A DNA stretch of 64,000 bases, taken from assembly GCF_019976755.1 (NCBI RefSeq), contig NZ_AP023441.1, positions 1,054,001-1,118,000 on the forward strand, written 5' to 3'. Shown piece by piece: positions 17,577 through 26,754 of the stretch. Position numbers and translations under genes: made by a program. This stretch comes from Nostoc sp. MS1 (lineage in GTDB: Bacteria > Cyanobacteriota > Cyanobacteriia > Cyanobacteriales > Nostocaceae). Each line of letters begins with the position of its first letter. Position 1 is the first letter of the stretch. The notes below the pieces were generated by a model, which made no database searches, had not been told where the DNA came from, and saw only the letters and a list, made by a program, of their open reading frames with translations.

Positions 17577-20057
17577 GTGGTTGGAATTGTTATTGTTTCT
17601 CATAGTAAACAACTAGCCCTTGGTGTGCAAGAATTGGCGATGCAGATGGTTCAGGGTACAGTTGCCCTAGCGATCGCCGCAGGTATTGCTGATCCTGATC
17701 ATCCATTGGGTACAGATCCTATCCAAGTACAGGAAGCGATCGCTTCTGTATTTAGTGATGATGGTGTCTTGGTATTGATGGATTTGGGTAGTGCTTTGAT
17801 GAGTGCGGAAATGGCGCTGGAGTTTCTGCCAGAAGCACAAAGGCAAAAGATTCATCTGTGTGCTGCACCTCTGGTAGAAGGTGCGATCGCGGCTGTAGTT
17901 GCGGCGGCGGCTGGTAGGAATATTCACCAAGTTATAGCTGAAGCCCAAGGTGCATTAATAGCCAAAGCAAGTCAATTAGGCATAGATATCAATGCCAATG
18001 GCCATGTAACGAATCCTCAACCCCCAGCCAATAAAGAAATTCGCCTAACTATCAACAACCGCTTCGGTTTACACGCTCGTCCTGCTGCTCGATTTGTGGG
18101 TACATCTGCTCGATTTGGGGCGCAAATTTGGGTACAAAATTTAACCACAGGTTCGTCACCTGTACGCGGTGACAGTATTAATCAAGTAGCAACATTGGGG
18201 GTACGCCAAGGACACGAAATAGCGATTTCAGCTACTGGTAACGATGCAGATGCGGCACTAGCTGCCCTACAAGCTTTAATTACTAATAATTTTGGTGAAG
18301 ATGATACTATTATCCCCCCACCATTAGTAAAAAACACAGTAACGCCCCAGTCTCCCAGTGAACTATCAGGAATTGCTGCTTCCCCAGGAGTAGCGATCGC
18401 TCCTATTGTCCATTATCAACCAAGTATTCTTACACCTACCCAATACCACGTAGATGATGTAGAGACAGAGTGGCAACGTTTACAAAATGCAATTCAAGCT
18501 GCCAAACAAGAAATTGAAACTTTGTTTTCTCACGCATCAGTGCAAATTGGTGATGCTGAAGCCGCTATTTTTGATGCCCATTTACTGTTTTTAGCAGATC
18601 CGGTACTGCTGGAAGCAGTTCACCACCGCATCAGCGAAGAACAAATTAATGCAGAAACAGCTTGGCAATTGGTAGTGGATGAAGTGGCTTCTCGTTACCG
18701 TACCCTTGAAGATGCCTACTTACAGGAACGAGTTGATGATGTGATAGATGTAGGGCAAAGGGTACTAAGACTGCTAACAGGCACAGTTGGTACAGTTTTG
18801 GATCTACAAGAACCAGCGATTTTAGTTGCCACTGATTTAACTCCTTCGGATACTGTAGGACTAGATCCGAAAAAGATTTTAGGCATTTGTACTACCTCTG
18901 GTAGTTCCACATCTCACAGTGCTATTATTGCCCGGACTCTTGGCATACCCGCAGTTTTAGGTATGGATGTCCAGGTGTTACAGGTGGAAGATGGTACACT
19001 CATGGGCTTGGATGGTGAAATCGGCAGGGCTTGGGTAGAACCTGAAGCGGATATTTTGGAATTGCTGGAAACCAAGCGGCAAGCATGGCAGACGGCGCAA
19101 CTGTCAGCAAAAGCCAAAGCACAACAGCCAGCAATCACCCTTGATAACCGACAGGTAAGTGTATTTGCCAACATTGGTAGTATCGCCGATGTGCAAGCAG
19201 CCCTATCTAACGGTGCTGAGGGTGTGGGGTTGTTGCGTACTGAGTTTCTGTATTTGGGGAGGACAAGTCCGCCAACTGAGGAGGAACAACTAGCAGTATA
19301 TCAAGCGATCGCCCAAGTATTAGAACAGCGTCCTTTAATTATTCGCACTCTGGATGTCGGCGGTGATAAGCCACTTCCTTACCTCCGTCCACAGCTTATA
19401 GAAGCGAATCCCTTTTTGGGTTGTCGAGGAATCCGTTTCTGTCTCCATCATGTAGAGTTATTTAAAACGCAGTTACGGGCAATTTTGCGTGCCAGCGTTG
19501 GGCAGAATATCAAAATTATGCTGCCCATGATTGCAACTGTGGGCGAAGTTAAAGCGGCTAAAGCTATCTTGAGTCAAGTACAGTCCGAACTGTGCCAAGC
19601 GGATATTCCCATTGCGGAGGCGATTTCTTTGGGAATTATGATAGAAGTTCCCGCAGCCGTGGCGATGGCTGATCAATTGGCGGCGGAAGTAGACTTTTTT
19701 AGTATTGGTACTAATGATCTGAGTCAGTATGTCATGGCAGGCGATCGCACTAATCCCCAAGTAACCAACTTAGTTGATGCTATGCACCCGGCTGTGTTAC
19801 GCATGGTACAACAAACTGTGCAAGCTGCCCATCAGGCTGGTATTTGGGTAGGCTTATGTGGCGAACTAGCCGCCGATCCTTTAGCAACCCCAATTTTATT
19901 AGGTTTGGGGCTAGATGAGTTAAGCGTCAATCCTCCAGCTATACCCACACTCAAACAGTCAATCTCACAGTTAAGTGTAGTGGCATCTGAGGCGATCGCT
20001 ATTATGGCATTGCAACAAGAGTCTGTAGAACAGGTAAAAGCGATCGTTTCTCATTAA
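17577..20057 (+). CDS. dhaM: DhaM phosphotransferase: EIIA-HPr-enzyme I fusion
   Basis: 826 residues with three phosphotransfer modules. An EIIA(Man)-like DhaM domain (1-130) carries His9, an HPr domain (155-240) carries His166 in GLHARP, and a complete enzyme I (262-826) carries His447 in SGSSTSHSAI. The PEP-binding barrel is intact (LLRTEFLYL, RTLDVGGDKPLPYL, GIMIEVPAAV, SIGTNDLSQY, GLCGELAADP). The protein should therefore relay phosphate from PEP to DhaL by itself. E. coli DhaM has only a partial enzyme I. The start is GTG at 17577, 197 bases after dhaL. Confidence 0.93.
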   Translation: MVGIVIVSHSKQLALGVQELAMQMVQGTVALAIAAGIADPDHPLGTDPIQVQEAIASVFSDDGVLVLMDLGSALMSAEMALEFLPEAQRQKIHLCAAPLVEGAIAAVVAAAAGRNIHQVIAEAQGALIAKASQLGIDINANGHVTNPQPPANKEIRLTINNRFGLHARPAARFVGTSARFGAQIWVQNLTTGSSPVRGDSINQVATLGVRQGHEIAISATGNDADAALAALQALITNNFGEDDTIIPPPLVKNTVTPQSPSELSGIAASPGVAIAPIVHYQPSILTPTQYHVDDVETEWQRLQNAIQAAKQEIETLFSHASVQIGDAEAAIFDAHLLFLADPVLLEAVHHRISEEQINAETAWQLVVDEVASRYRTLEDAYLQERVDDVIDVGQRVLRLLTGTVGTVLDLQEPAILVATDLTPSDTVGLDPKKILGICTTSGSSTSHSAIIARTLGIPAVLGMDVQVLQVEDGTLMGLDGEIGRAWVEPEADILELLETKRQAWQTAQLSAKAKAQQPAITLDNRQVSVFANIGSIADVQAALSNGAEGVGLLRTEFLYLGRTSPPTEEEQLAVYQAIAQVLEQRPLIIRTLDVGGDKPLPYLRPQLIEANPFLGCRGIRFCLHHVELFKTQLRAILRASVGQNIKIMLPMIATVGEVKAAKAILSQVQSELCQADIPIAEAISLGIMIEVPAAVAMADQLAAEVDFFSIGTNDLSQYVMAGDRTNPQVTNLVDAMHPAVLRMVQQTVQAAHQAGIWVGLCGELAADPLATPILLGLGLDELSVNPPAIPTLKQSISQLSVVASEAIAIMALQQESVEQVKAIVSH

Positions 20058-20095
20058 AAGTCCGGCTAATTTCTTACGATATGCTTGCTTTGGTC

Positions 20096-20140
20096 GGTAA
20101 TAGGTAATTAGTAATTCTTTTCTCCCATTACCTATTATCC
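20096..20140. terminator. Hairpin built of TAGGTAAT repeats after dhaM
   Basis: GGTAATAGGTAAT and ATTACCTATTATCC form a 13-bp stem with one bulge. The same short repeat (TACCTATTA/TACCCATTA) continues to 20155. It sits 39 bases past the dhaM stop and may end the dha transcript. Confidence 0.5.
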
Positions 20141-20196
20141 ATTACCCATTACCAACCCTCAAGATATGATAAGTGTTTAAACAGACATGATATTAT

Positions 20197-20547
20197 CTAC
20201 CAATTTTTATTCAATAAGGTTTCAAATTCGGCTTGTATAGCTGTAATATCCGCCAGCCTAGCCACGAGTATATTGTCATTACCAGCATCAGTTAATCTGG
20301 CTTTCCAATAACGTATACTCTCAGCGTTGTTCATCCAAAAGCTGACTACAGTATCTAATACTTGCTCTGTATTCCATCCCCATTTAATTGGTACTGGCTC
20401 GACTGTTTCTATCAATGCGTCAAGCGTACATTTATGGGTTCCTAAATATTCAATACCTTGAGGTTTTGGTTGTTGTTGACTCTGCTGTTGGTGATTAAAA
20501 AATTGCCAAACAGGGGATACACCGACAATATCAAAAGTATAATTCAT
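20197..20547 (-). CDS. Hypothetical protein
   Basis: 116 residues with no signal peptide or membrane helix and no family I recognise. A Gln-rich stretch (residues 20-28) lies near the N-terminus. The C-terminal half is predicted helical (TEQVLDTVVSFWMNNAESIRYWKARL). It is convergent with dhaM and divergent from the EamA gene, so the CIRCE-like site at 20686 lies upstream of both. Confidence 0.55.
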   Translation of the reverse strand: MNYTFDIVGVSPVWQFFNHQQQSQQQPKPQGIEYLGTHKCTLDALIETVEPVPIKWGWNTEQVLDTVVSFWMNNAESIRYWKARLTDAGNDNILVARLADITAIQAEFETLLNKNW

Positions 20548-20685
20548 TTTCGTCTTACCAATGATTAATCAGTTGTACGTAACATACATATTTGGAAATC
20601 AATTATGCTGGCAATAGTACTTACAACTCATCTAGAAAAAGAGTAATGTTTGCCTACATCTTAATGACTAAATTGTCTTAGACAT

Positions 20686-20712
20686 TTAGCACTCTCTAGG
20701 TTTGAGTGCTAG
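20686..20712. promoter_or_regulatory. CIRCE-like operator (HrcA binding site)
   Basis: TTAGCACTC, nine bases, then GAGTGCTAG. The consensus CIRCE element is TTAGCACTC-N9-GAGTGCTAA, so 17 of 18 arm positions match and the spacing is exact. It lies about 50 bases before the EamA transporter frame and 139 bases before the start of the leftward hypothetical gene. HrcA normally uses this element to repress groESL-type chaperone operons. No chaperone gene is adjacent here. Confidence 0.75.
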
Positions 20713-20760
20713 AAATTAATAGATTATTTGAGGTATTATTAAAGAGTTTCGGGCATAATA

Positions 20761-21699
20761 TTGGGGGAGTATTTTATTTTTAATAATTATTTAACTTTGT
20801 CGTTTACAAATGGAAAGGGTGAAATAGCAGCTTTATTAGCTGCTTGTTTGTGGGCGATCGCTTCGGTACTTTATGGGATTGTAGGGCAAAGGATTGCGCC
20901 GCTTCAGCTAAATTTGATTAAAGGAATTGTAGCGATCGCCTTTCTTTGCCTGACGATTTGGTTAACGGGCGAATCCTTATCTATCTCTACCCCTGCACCA
21001 ATTCTGCTCTTGTGTTTAAGTGGAGTTGTAGGTATTGGTTTGGGAGATACAGCTTTCCTCGCTGCTATCAATAACTTAGGAGCGCGTCGCGTTTTACTTA
21101 TAGGAACTTTAGCGCCTCCGATGACAGCGATCGCCGCAAATATTCTTCTACAAGAAAGGTTAAATTTTAATGCTTGGTGTGGTATTATATTAACTATTAT
21201 GGGAGTGGCTTGGGTAGTTACAGAAAGAGTTCCCAATTCAGAAATTACTAATTCAAAATCATCAGTCAAAGGGATTATTTTCGCTGTACTAGCAGCTATT
21301 ACTAACGCCGCCGGCACAGTAATTTCTCGCGCCGCCTTTACTAGTGGTAACGTTACACCTTTGTGGGCTGCTTTACTGAGGTTATCAGCAGCAGAGTTAA
21401 TTCTGGTAATAGGAATTAGCTTAAGTTACAAACATCAAATATCATCCAATCCCCATAGACCATCGTGGCAAATTATTCTGATTGGTTGCTTTGCGTCTTT
21501 TTGCGGTACTTATTTAGGAATTTGGTTGCAACAAACAGCTATTAAACTTACGGCTGCGGGAATTGCCTCAACCATCATGCAAACAAGTCCGTTATTTGTC
21601 ATCCCTCTTGCCATTGCCACAGGTGAAAAAGTCACTTGGAGAGCGATCGCAGGTGTGATAATTGCGATCGTAGGCATTGGAATTTTGAGTAGTCGTTAG
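20761..21699 (+). CDS. EamA/DMT-family transporter
   Basis: 312 residues with about ten membrane helices in two EamA repeats (residues 22-150 and 168-308). This is typical of drug/metabolite transporters that export or import small metabolites. The substrate is unknown. The start is uncertain: the frame opens with TTG at 20761, there is no in-frame ATG near the first helix, and a later TTG is possible. The CIRCE-like element upstream suggests heat or HrcA control, which would be unusual for this family. Confidence 0.8.
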   Translation: MGEYFIFNNYLTLSFTNGKGEIAALLAACLWAIASVLYGIVGQRIAPLQLNLIKGIVAIAFLCLTIWLTGESLSISTPAPILLLCLSGVVGIGLGDTAFLAAINNLGARRVLLIGTLAPPMTAIAANILLQERLNFNAWCGIILTIMGVAWVVTERVPNSEITNSKSSVKGIIFAVLAAITNAAGTVISRAAFTSGNVTPLWAALLRLSAAELILVIGISLSYKHQISSNPHRPSWQIILIGCFASFCGTYLGIWLQQTAIKLTAAGIASTIMQTSPLFVIPLAIATGEKVTWRAIAGVIIAIVGIGILSSR

Positions 21700-21700
21700 T

Positions 21701-21728
21701 CAGTTGACAGTTGACAGTTGACAGTTGT
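21701..21728. repeat. Tandem heptamer repeat (CAGTTGA)4
   Basis: Four CAGTTGA-type units follow the EamA gene, then a C-rich CTCCCTCATCTCCCCC stretch up to the end of the converging WD40 gene at 21764. Confidence 0.8.
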
Positions 21729-21763
21729 TCTCCCCCCTCTCCCTCATCTCCCCCATCTCTCCA

Positions 21764-23506
21764 CTAAGGCTGCCACACTTTGATGCTTTTATCCTTACTG
21801 GCACTGACTAAAATTTTCTTTGTAGGGTTTGTGGCGATACCTAAAATCCAGTCAGAATGACTGGAGAGAGTTTCAAGTAATTTACCCGTTTGCATATTCC
21901 AAATTTTGAGGTCATTATCAATACTGCCACTGACGAGAATGTTGTCATCAAATCCCAAACTGAGAGTTACTACTCGTGAGGTGTGTCCTGAGAGAGTGTG
22001 CAGCAATTGGCCTGTTTGCACATTCCAAAGTTTGATGCTTTGATCCCAACTAGCACTGGCGAGTGTCTTGCCGTCACGGCTGAAGATTAATGACCTCACA
22101 GCGTCCTGATGTCCGATTATGGTGCGGAGGAGTTGCCCTGTATACAAATTCCAAATATTGATGTTTTTGTCAAGACCTCCAGTAGCGAAAGTTTCACCAT
22201 CTGGACTCATGGCTACAGAAAAAACCCGATCATCATGTCCTTTAATTGTGCGGAGCAATTGCCCTGTGGGAAAGTTCCAAATTTTGATAGTCCCATTTTC
22301 ATGACCACTAACTAGAGTCTGTCCATCATTGCTGATAGCAAGTGACCAAACCGGGCCACTATTAGTCATGATTGTTCTTTTGATCTGGAATTTTTGCAGA
22401 TCCCAAATTCTAATTGTATTGTCGCCACCTGCACTGATGAGAGTCTGGTCATCTGAACTTAATGCGATCGCTCTAACTGTATCAGTATGTCCTTCTAGTG
22501 TGGCTATAACTTTTCCTGTTTCTAAATTCCAAACTTTAATAGTTTTATCTGCGCTACCACTCACCAAAGTTTGTCCATCTTTACTTAAAGCAACGGCCCA
22601 TACCGCATCTCCATGACCAAATAAAGTGTTACTCAGTGTAATGCTTTTCTCCTCTAAGGTGGGTATTGGGGTTGGGATAGGGTCTGGAGTTGTGGTTTTT
22701 GAGACACCAGGCGAGAAAGGTGCAACTTTGAAAAAAGCCAAAGTGAGTAGGGACGCAATTGTGGCGATAATCCCCAGTGCTACAGTTAATTTGCCAGAGA
22801 GGGAAAATTTTTTTCGACTATGTGTGAAGCTATCGGGGATCTCTGGTAACTGCTCACTATCTTGGGTTATTCTTTGGGCTACGGGCAATTCCTGCTGAAT
22901 GATGCTTCCATTACGAGGAATAATTAGTGTTCTCAGCGTACTAGCAACAAATAATTCCTGGTCAGCAATTGTAGTATCTTTAATTTCCTCCTGAGATGCG
23001 GGGACAAACAAATTGAGCAGTTTTCCATGCTCAAAATGAATCTGGCTTTGCTCAATTATTCTTTTAGGAATCTTCACCCCAACGCGAGTAGGTCTGTAAC
23101 TCCATAAGTTTTGTACTACCAAGCTTTCTAAATGATCTGGGGGATTTTCTCTATTGATCAGCGTTAATGGCCCTGTGCATAAGCTGATAAAAATATTTTC
23201 GAGTTGGCTAGACTGTAATTGACCCGCTAAATGATAGCAGTGGAAATAAGGCACATTACTACGACCCAAATCATCCAGTCCATCGTTGTACAACCAGCCA
23301 AACAGGGTATGCTCTGAATTTACCTGCAATAAATACGCTGCTCTATATCCAGCCCCAGGTGGATTATAAGCATCCCAGAACTGATAGACCAATTTCTCCA
23401 GGAAAATTTGTTGCATTTCCTTAGAAACGTCTTTACTCGCCACGGTTCTCAATCCCACGGTAGCAAAACTGGTGTATACAAGTTGACCTAAGACAAAAGG
23501 GGTCAT
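21764..23506 (-). CDS. Membrane-anchored WD40 protein with GTPase-associated N-terminal domain
   Basis: 580 residues. Residues 1-210 form a conserved domain (QLVYTSFATVGLR, YNPPGAGYRAAYLL, LFGWLYNDGLDDLGRS, VPYFHCYHL). It reminds me of the GAP1-N domains described next to bacterial GTPases, but that assignment is from memory. A single helix spans 238-259, then a Pro-rich linker, then seven WD40 repeats (292-580) forming one propeller. The GTPase gene lies 105 bp upstream in the same direction. The protein probably links a cytoplasmic GTPase signal to a propeller scaffold across or at the membrane. Confidence 0.75.
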   Translation of the reverse strand: MTPFVLGQLVYTSFATVGLRTVASKDVSKEMQQIFLEKLVYQFWDAYNPPGAGYRAAYLLQVNSEHTLFGWLYNDGLDDLGRSNVPYFHCYHLAGQLQSSQLENIFISLCTGPLTLINRENPPDHLESLVVQNLWSYRPTRVGVKIPKRIIEQSQIHFEHGKLLNLFVPASQEEIKDTTIADQELFVASTLRTLIIPRNGSIIQQELPVAQRITQDSEQLPEIPDSFTHSRKKFSLSGKLTVALGIIATIASLLTLAFFKVAPFSPGVSKTTTPDPIPTPIPTLEEKSITLSNTLFGHGDAVWAVALSKDGQTLVSGSADKTIKVWNLETGKVIATLEGHTDTVRAIALSSDDQTLISAGGDNTIRIWDLQKFQIKRTIMTNSGPVWSLAISNDGQTLVSGHENGTIKIWNFPTGQLLRTIKGHDDRVFSVAMSPDGETFATGGLDKNINIWNLYTGQLLRTIIGHQDAVRSLIFSRDGKTLASASWDQSIKLWNVQTGQLLHTLSGHTSRVVTLSLGFDDNILVSGSIDNDLKIWNMQTGKLLETLSSHSDWILGIATNPTKKILVSASKDKSIKVWQP

Positions 23507-23611
23507 ACTAGGAGGGGAGTAGGGAGCGAGGAAAGATAAGGGAGATGAGGGAGATGAGGGAGTAGGGAAGCAGAGGAAAATAACTGTTGACTATGGACTA
23601 TGGACCAATGA
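23507..23611. repeat. Purine-rich heptamer repeats between the GTPase and WD40 genes
   Basis: GGGAGTAG, GGGAGATGA (three times) and GGACTAT/TGACTAT units fill almost the whole 105-bp spacer. They leave no obvious ribosome site for the WD40 gene. Confidence 0.7.
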
Positions 23612-24556
23612 CTAACTCGATTGTTGCTCTGTGGCTGGGGTTTGTTGGGGAGTAGGTGTAAAGGAATAGAAGGCTAAAAATATTGCAGCGATCGCCGCTA
23701 ATAAAATAGCACTTAACGAATAAATAAGCAAAATATCATTGCGGTTTTTTGGCTGTAATATGTGACTAATTAATGATTGCTTACTTGGTTCATTAGGTAA
23801 ATCCTCTTGTAGTAAGGGTTCAGAATTGTTGAGATGTGATAAGAGCCAGAGTAAGGGACTAGCCGCGCCACTTGCTTTAAGTCGGGAAACTCCATTTACA
23901 GTAACGATTGGTATTGCCGAATAAAATTTTTGATAAGTTAGTCTCAATAAATCAAGATAGGTGATGATTGGTTGTAGCCTTTGATCAATCTGTGCTTGGG
24001 TAGTTGAATTAAGTTCGATCAGGTCGCACTTAGTTAAAATTAAGGCAAAGCCATATTCTAGACTGTATTTATATACTACCGATGCGATCGCAGCTACTTG
24101 ATTATAAATATCCTCTAGGACGCTGAGATAATCTTTATCTTCTATTAAGGCATGGGCATTAATAAATACACAGCAGCCATTGGACGTAAATATCATGTCC
24201 TGAAAGTCTGGATTGTGAATATTACATGACTCTCCTGGAATATCCCACCACCGGAAATTACAGACTGTTTCTATATCCGAGCGCAGCTGGCGCTTTAAAC
24301 TGAAATCAAAATTAGTAATTTTAATTGTTGGCGGTGGGTATAAATTTGTACGAGCAACATGGTTTTTAATGTTTTCCAGGTTGGCTTGCACTTCCTCATC
24401 TTCACAATCAAACCACAACTGTTGAGTTCTATCTACTTGACTATCAGGATGGAGTTCTGTATAGCTACCTGCTAGAAAAACTGTTTTACCTACTCCTCGT
24501 TGACCAATACTTAAAAGACTAAATGTTTTAGGGGTAGTTGCGATCGCTAAGTTCAT
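23612..24556 (-). CDS. Small TRAFAC-type GTPase with C-terminal membrane anchor
   Basis: 314 residues. The Walker A loop GQRGVGKT is at 18-25, a switch-like WDIPGES at 104-110, and the guanine-specificity motif TKCD at 175-178. A hydrophobic helix (275-297) near the C-terminus should anchor it in the membrane, followed by a short Thr/Gln/Pro tail. It resembles GTPases found in predicted bacterial conflict systems with GAP1- or WD40-containing partners. It is the first gene of a two-gene leftward unit with the WD40 protein. Confidence 0.75.
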   Translation of the reverse strand: MNLAIATTPKTFSLLSIGQRGVGKTVFLAGSYTELHPDSQVDRTQQLWFDCEDEEVQANLENIKNHVARTNLYPPPTIKITNFDFSLKRQLRSDIETVCNFRWWDIPGESCNIHNPDFQDMIFTSNGCCVFINAHALIEDKDYLSVLEDIYNQVAAIASVVYKYSLEYGFALILTKCDLIELNSTTQAQIDQRLQPIITYLDLLRLTYQKFYSAIPIVTVNGVSRLKASGAASPLLWLLSHLNNSEPLLQEDLPNEPSKQSLISHILQPKNRNDILLIYSLSAILLAAIAAIFLAFYSFTPTPQQTPATEQQSS

Positions 24557-24744
24557 ATCATCACCGTGACTGTAGTAGTAATTAATTGATATTTTTTTTG
24601 CTTTGTTAGGAAAATTTCAAATAATTAGTCAAAACGAAAAATTTGTTAACTTTAATGTCAAACCTAGATTTATCGATCAAATAAAAATACTCATAATTGC
24701 ATATATTTATTAATTTTTATTTGTTGTAATTAATAACTCATCAC

Positions 24745-25278
24745 TTAAATTAACATACGACATTGATTTAGTAATACATCAAGCTCTTTGACAAATTTTA
24801 AAGGATTTTTACCTTTAAATAAAGAAGCTATTGCACCTTCATGGGGATTTCTACCTGTACGTTTGACTGCTGCTATTGCATCTCGATTAGAAAATCCTCT
24901 ACCATAAACTAACCACGCAGCTAATACATGACCAGTACGCCCAATACCACCAGAACAGTGAACTACAACTTTTTCATTGAGTCTGTCTGCTGTCATTAAA
25001 AATGGCAATATTTTCTGGGTAAGAGTATCTATATGTACTAGCTGAAAATCTGGAATTGCCGCCCAACACACTTGTTGATTGCCAAATTCTTGTTGATATG
25101 TATCTAAAAGATGGGAATAATAATTTATTTGTTGATCATCTAAAAGACAACATACCTTCTGAATATCTTGCTGCTTCATAAAATCTATCCAACGATAGAG
25201 TTCTTGATTTGAGTAACCAGGACGAGAAGCACCAAAGACAATTTTTTCTTGTTGAGAAGCTGGAGCGAATTTGTACAT
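24745..25278 (-). CDS. Dual-specificity protein phosphatase-like protein
   Basis: 177 residues. The signature HCSGGIGRTG (Cys108, Arg114) is the CX5R active site of cysteine-based phosphatases, and IPDF (75-78) fits the general-acid loop. The protein is a single catalytic domain without a signal peptide. It likely dephosphorylates phosphotyrosine or phosphoserine/threonine proteins, or another phospho-substrate. It lies 188 bp upstream of the GTPase gene on the same strand, so it may belong to that group, though the gap is A+T-rich and could hold a promoter. Confidence 0.8.
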   Translation of the reverse strand: MYKFAPASQQEKIVFGASRPGYSNQELYRWIDFMKQQDIQKVCCLLDDQQINYYSHLLDTYQQEFGNQQVCWAAIPDFQLVHIDTLTQKILPFLMTADRLNEKVVVHCSGGIGRTGHVLAAWLVYGRGFSNRDAIAAVKRTGRNPHEGAIASLFKGKNPLKFVKELDVLLNQCRMLI

Positions 25279-25400
25279 TGGTGCTATTTATTGACTGGCT
25301 GTATAATAAAGATTGGGGATATGTGACCAAATAAAAATAATCATATACTTCGTAACTCGTAGTCAGCATTTCTAACTACAAACTACGAATTACGAATTGC

Positions 25401-25440
25401 GGAAAGTCTGAGCGGCGGGAGCCGCCGCTCAGAACTTTCC
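25401..25440. terminator. Strong G+C-rich hairpin
   Basis: GGAAAGT-CTGAGCGGCGG and CCGCCGCTCAG-AA-CTTTCC form a stem of about 17 bp with a 3-base loop, just past the stop of the dienelactone hydrolase gene. It stands out in an A+T-rich gap. There is no T tract after it in the leftward direction, so termination is likely but not certain. Confidence 0.6.
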
Positions 25441-25454
25441 AAGAGAACGAATTA

Positions 25455-26288
25455 TCACGCACCATGTTGCTTAAACCAAGCCTGGAGACGTTGCCAGCCG
25501 TCCTTAGCCTCTTTTTCGCGGTAGGAAGGGCGATAATCGGCAAAGAAAGCATGGGGCGCGTCAGGATAAACAATAATTTCTGATTTACTGCTGCTACCTT
25601 TGAGGCGATCGCGCATTTGCTCGACAGTATTTAGAGGAATCCCCGTATCTTTACCGCCGTAAAGTCCGAGAACTGGGACTTTGAGTGTAGAAGCAATATC
25701 AACGGGATGCTTGGGTGTAACTGCGGTAGAATCACCTACCAATCGTCCATACCAAGCTACCCCAGCTTTCACACTGGGATTGTGTGCAGCATACAGCCAA
25801 GTAATCCTACCACCCCAACAAAAGCCTGTAATTGCCAATTTATTAATATTGCCTTTGCCTGACTTCCGCGCCCAGTTAACTGTAGCATCTAGGTCAGATA
25901 GTACCTGAGCATCTGGTACTTTAGCGACTATGGGGCGAATTTCATCTATACTGCTTAACTTCGATACATCACCTTGACGTACAAATAATTCAGGTGCGAT
26001 CGCTAAATAACCTAATTTAGCAAAGCGACGGCAGATATCTTGGATATGTTCGTGTACGCCAAATATCTCTTGAATGACTAATACCACTGGGAAATTACGT
26101 CCAGTAGCAGGCAGCGCCCTATATGCAGGGATTGTACCATCTTTAACTGGAATCTTCACTGCACCAGCCACCAATCCTTGGCGATTGGTGGTGATGACTT
26201 GGGCAGAAATAGGTTCTACTGCTAAGGCAAAACCCGTTGCCAGAGAAGCAGTTGTGATAAATTTGCGCCTTGTAATTCTGTTAACCAT
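25455..26288 (-). CDS. Dienelactone hydrolase-family protein with Tat-like signal
   Basis: 277 residues, alpha/beta-hydrolase fold. The dienelactone hydrolase triad is visible as Cys157 (GFCWGG), Asp214 (GGKDTGIP) and His246 (DAPHAFF). The N-terminus R-R-K-F-I followed by a hydrophobic stretch resembles a twin-arginine export signal, so it may act outside the cytoplasm. The natural substrate is unknown. Members of the family hydrolyse lactones and esters. It appears to be monocistronic. Confidence 0.85.
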   Translation of the reverse strand: MVNRITRRKFITTASLATGFALAVEPISAQVITTNRQGLVAGAVKIPVKDGTIPAYRALPATGRNFPVVLVIQEIFGVHEHIQDICRRFAKLGYLAIAPELFVRQGDVSKLSSIDEIRPIVAKVPDAQVLSDLDATVNWARKSGKGNINKLAITGFCWGGRITWLYAAHNPSVKAGVAWYGRLVGDSTAVTPKHPVDIASTLKVPVLGLYGGKDTGIPLNTVEQMRDRLKGSSSKSEIIVYPDAPHAFFADYRPSYREKEAKDGWQRLQAWFKQHGA

Positions 26289-26754
26289 CTTTACCTTCAG
26301 CTATTTAGTCTTTTAGAAAAATTGCCTCTACTGGCATTAGTTACAACTTCTGATCTCTACAGTAATATGACATTAATACTACTATTAGGATACCAACTTA
26401 CCGTTGTATAGTTTCTTTGTCTAGATTGCATAAATTACCACTTGCAGCAACACTCTAAATAGCTATAGCAGTTTGGTTCGGGGTAAGTGTCCGGTTTGGC
26501 TTTCAACAGCGATCGTCAAGATTTAGTCATTGCCTAGAAAAAGAGAGAAGTAATTTTGAGTTTGCATCTTACCAGAGTGCAAACTAATAATATCATGCTA
26601 GAACTATTACAAAATTTTGAGATAGTTAATAATCAGGTTGACGCAATTTTATCAAAGGTTAAAATTCAAAAGATGGAAATTTAATCATTAATTTTTCACG
26701 ACTAAATTGATTAATTTTTAAAACAAGACAAAATTAATAAATTAAATAACATAA
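26289..26754. other. 466-bp intergenic region upstream of the CHAT gene
   Basis: The region is A+T-rich and lies between divergent genes. A 29-codon frame at about 26595 has no support. I see no RNA gene or clear operator. Confidence 0.35.
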
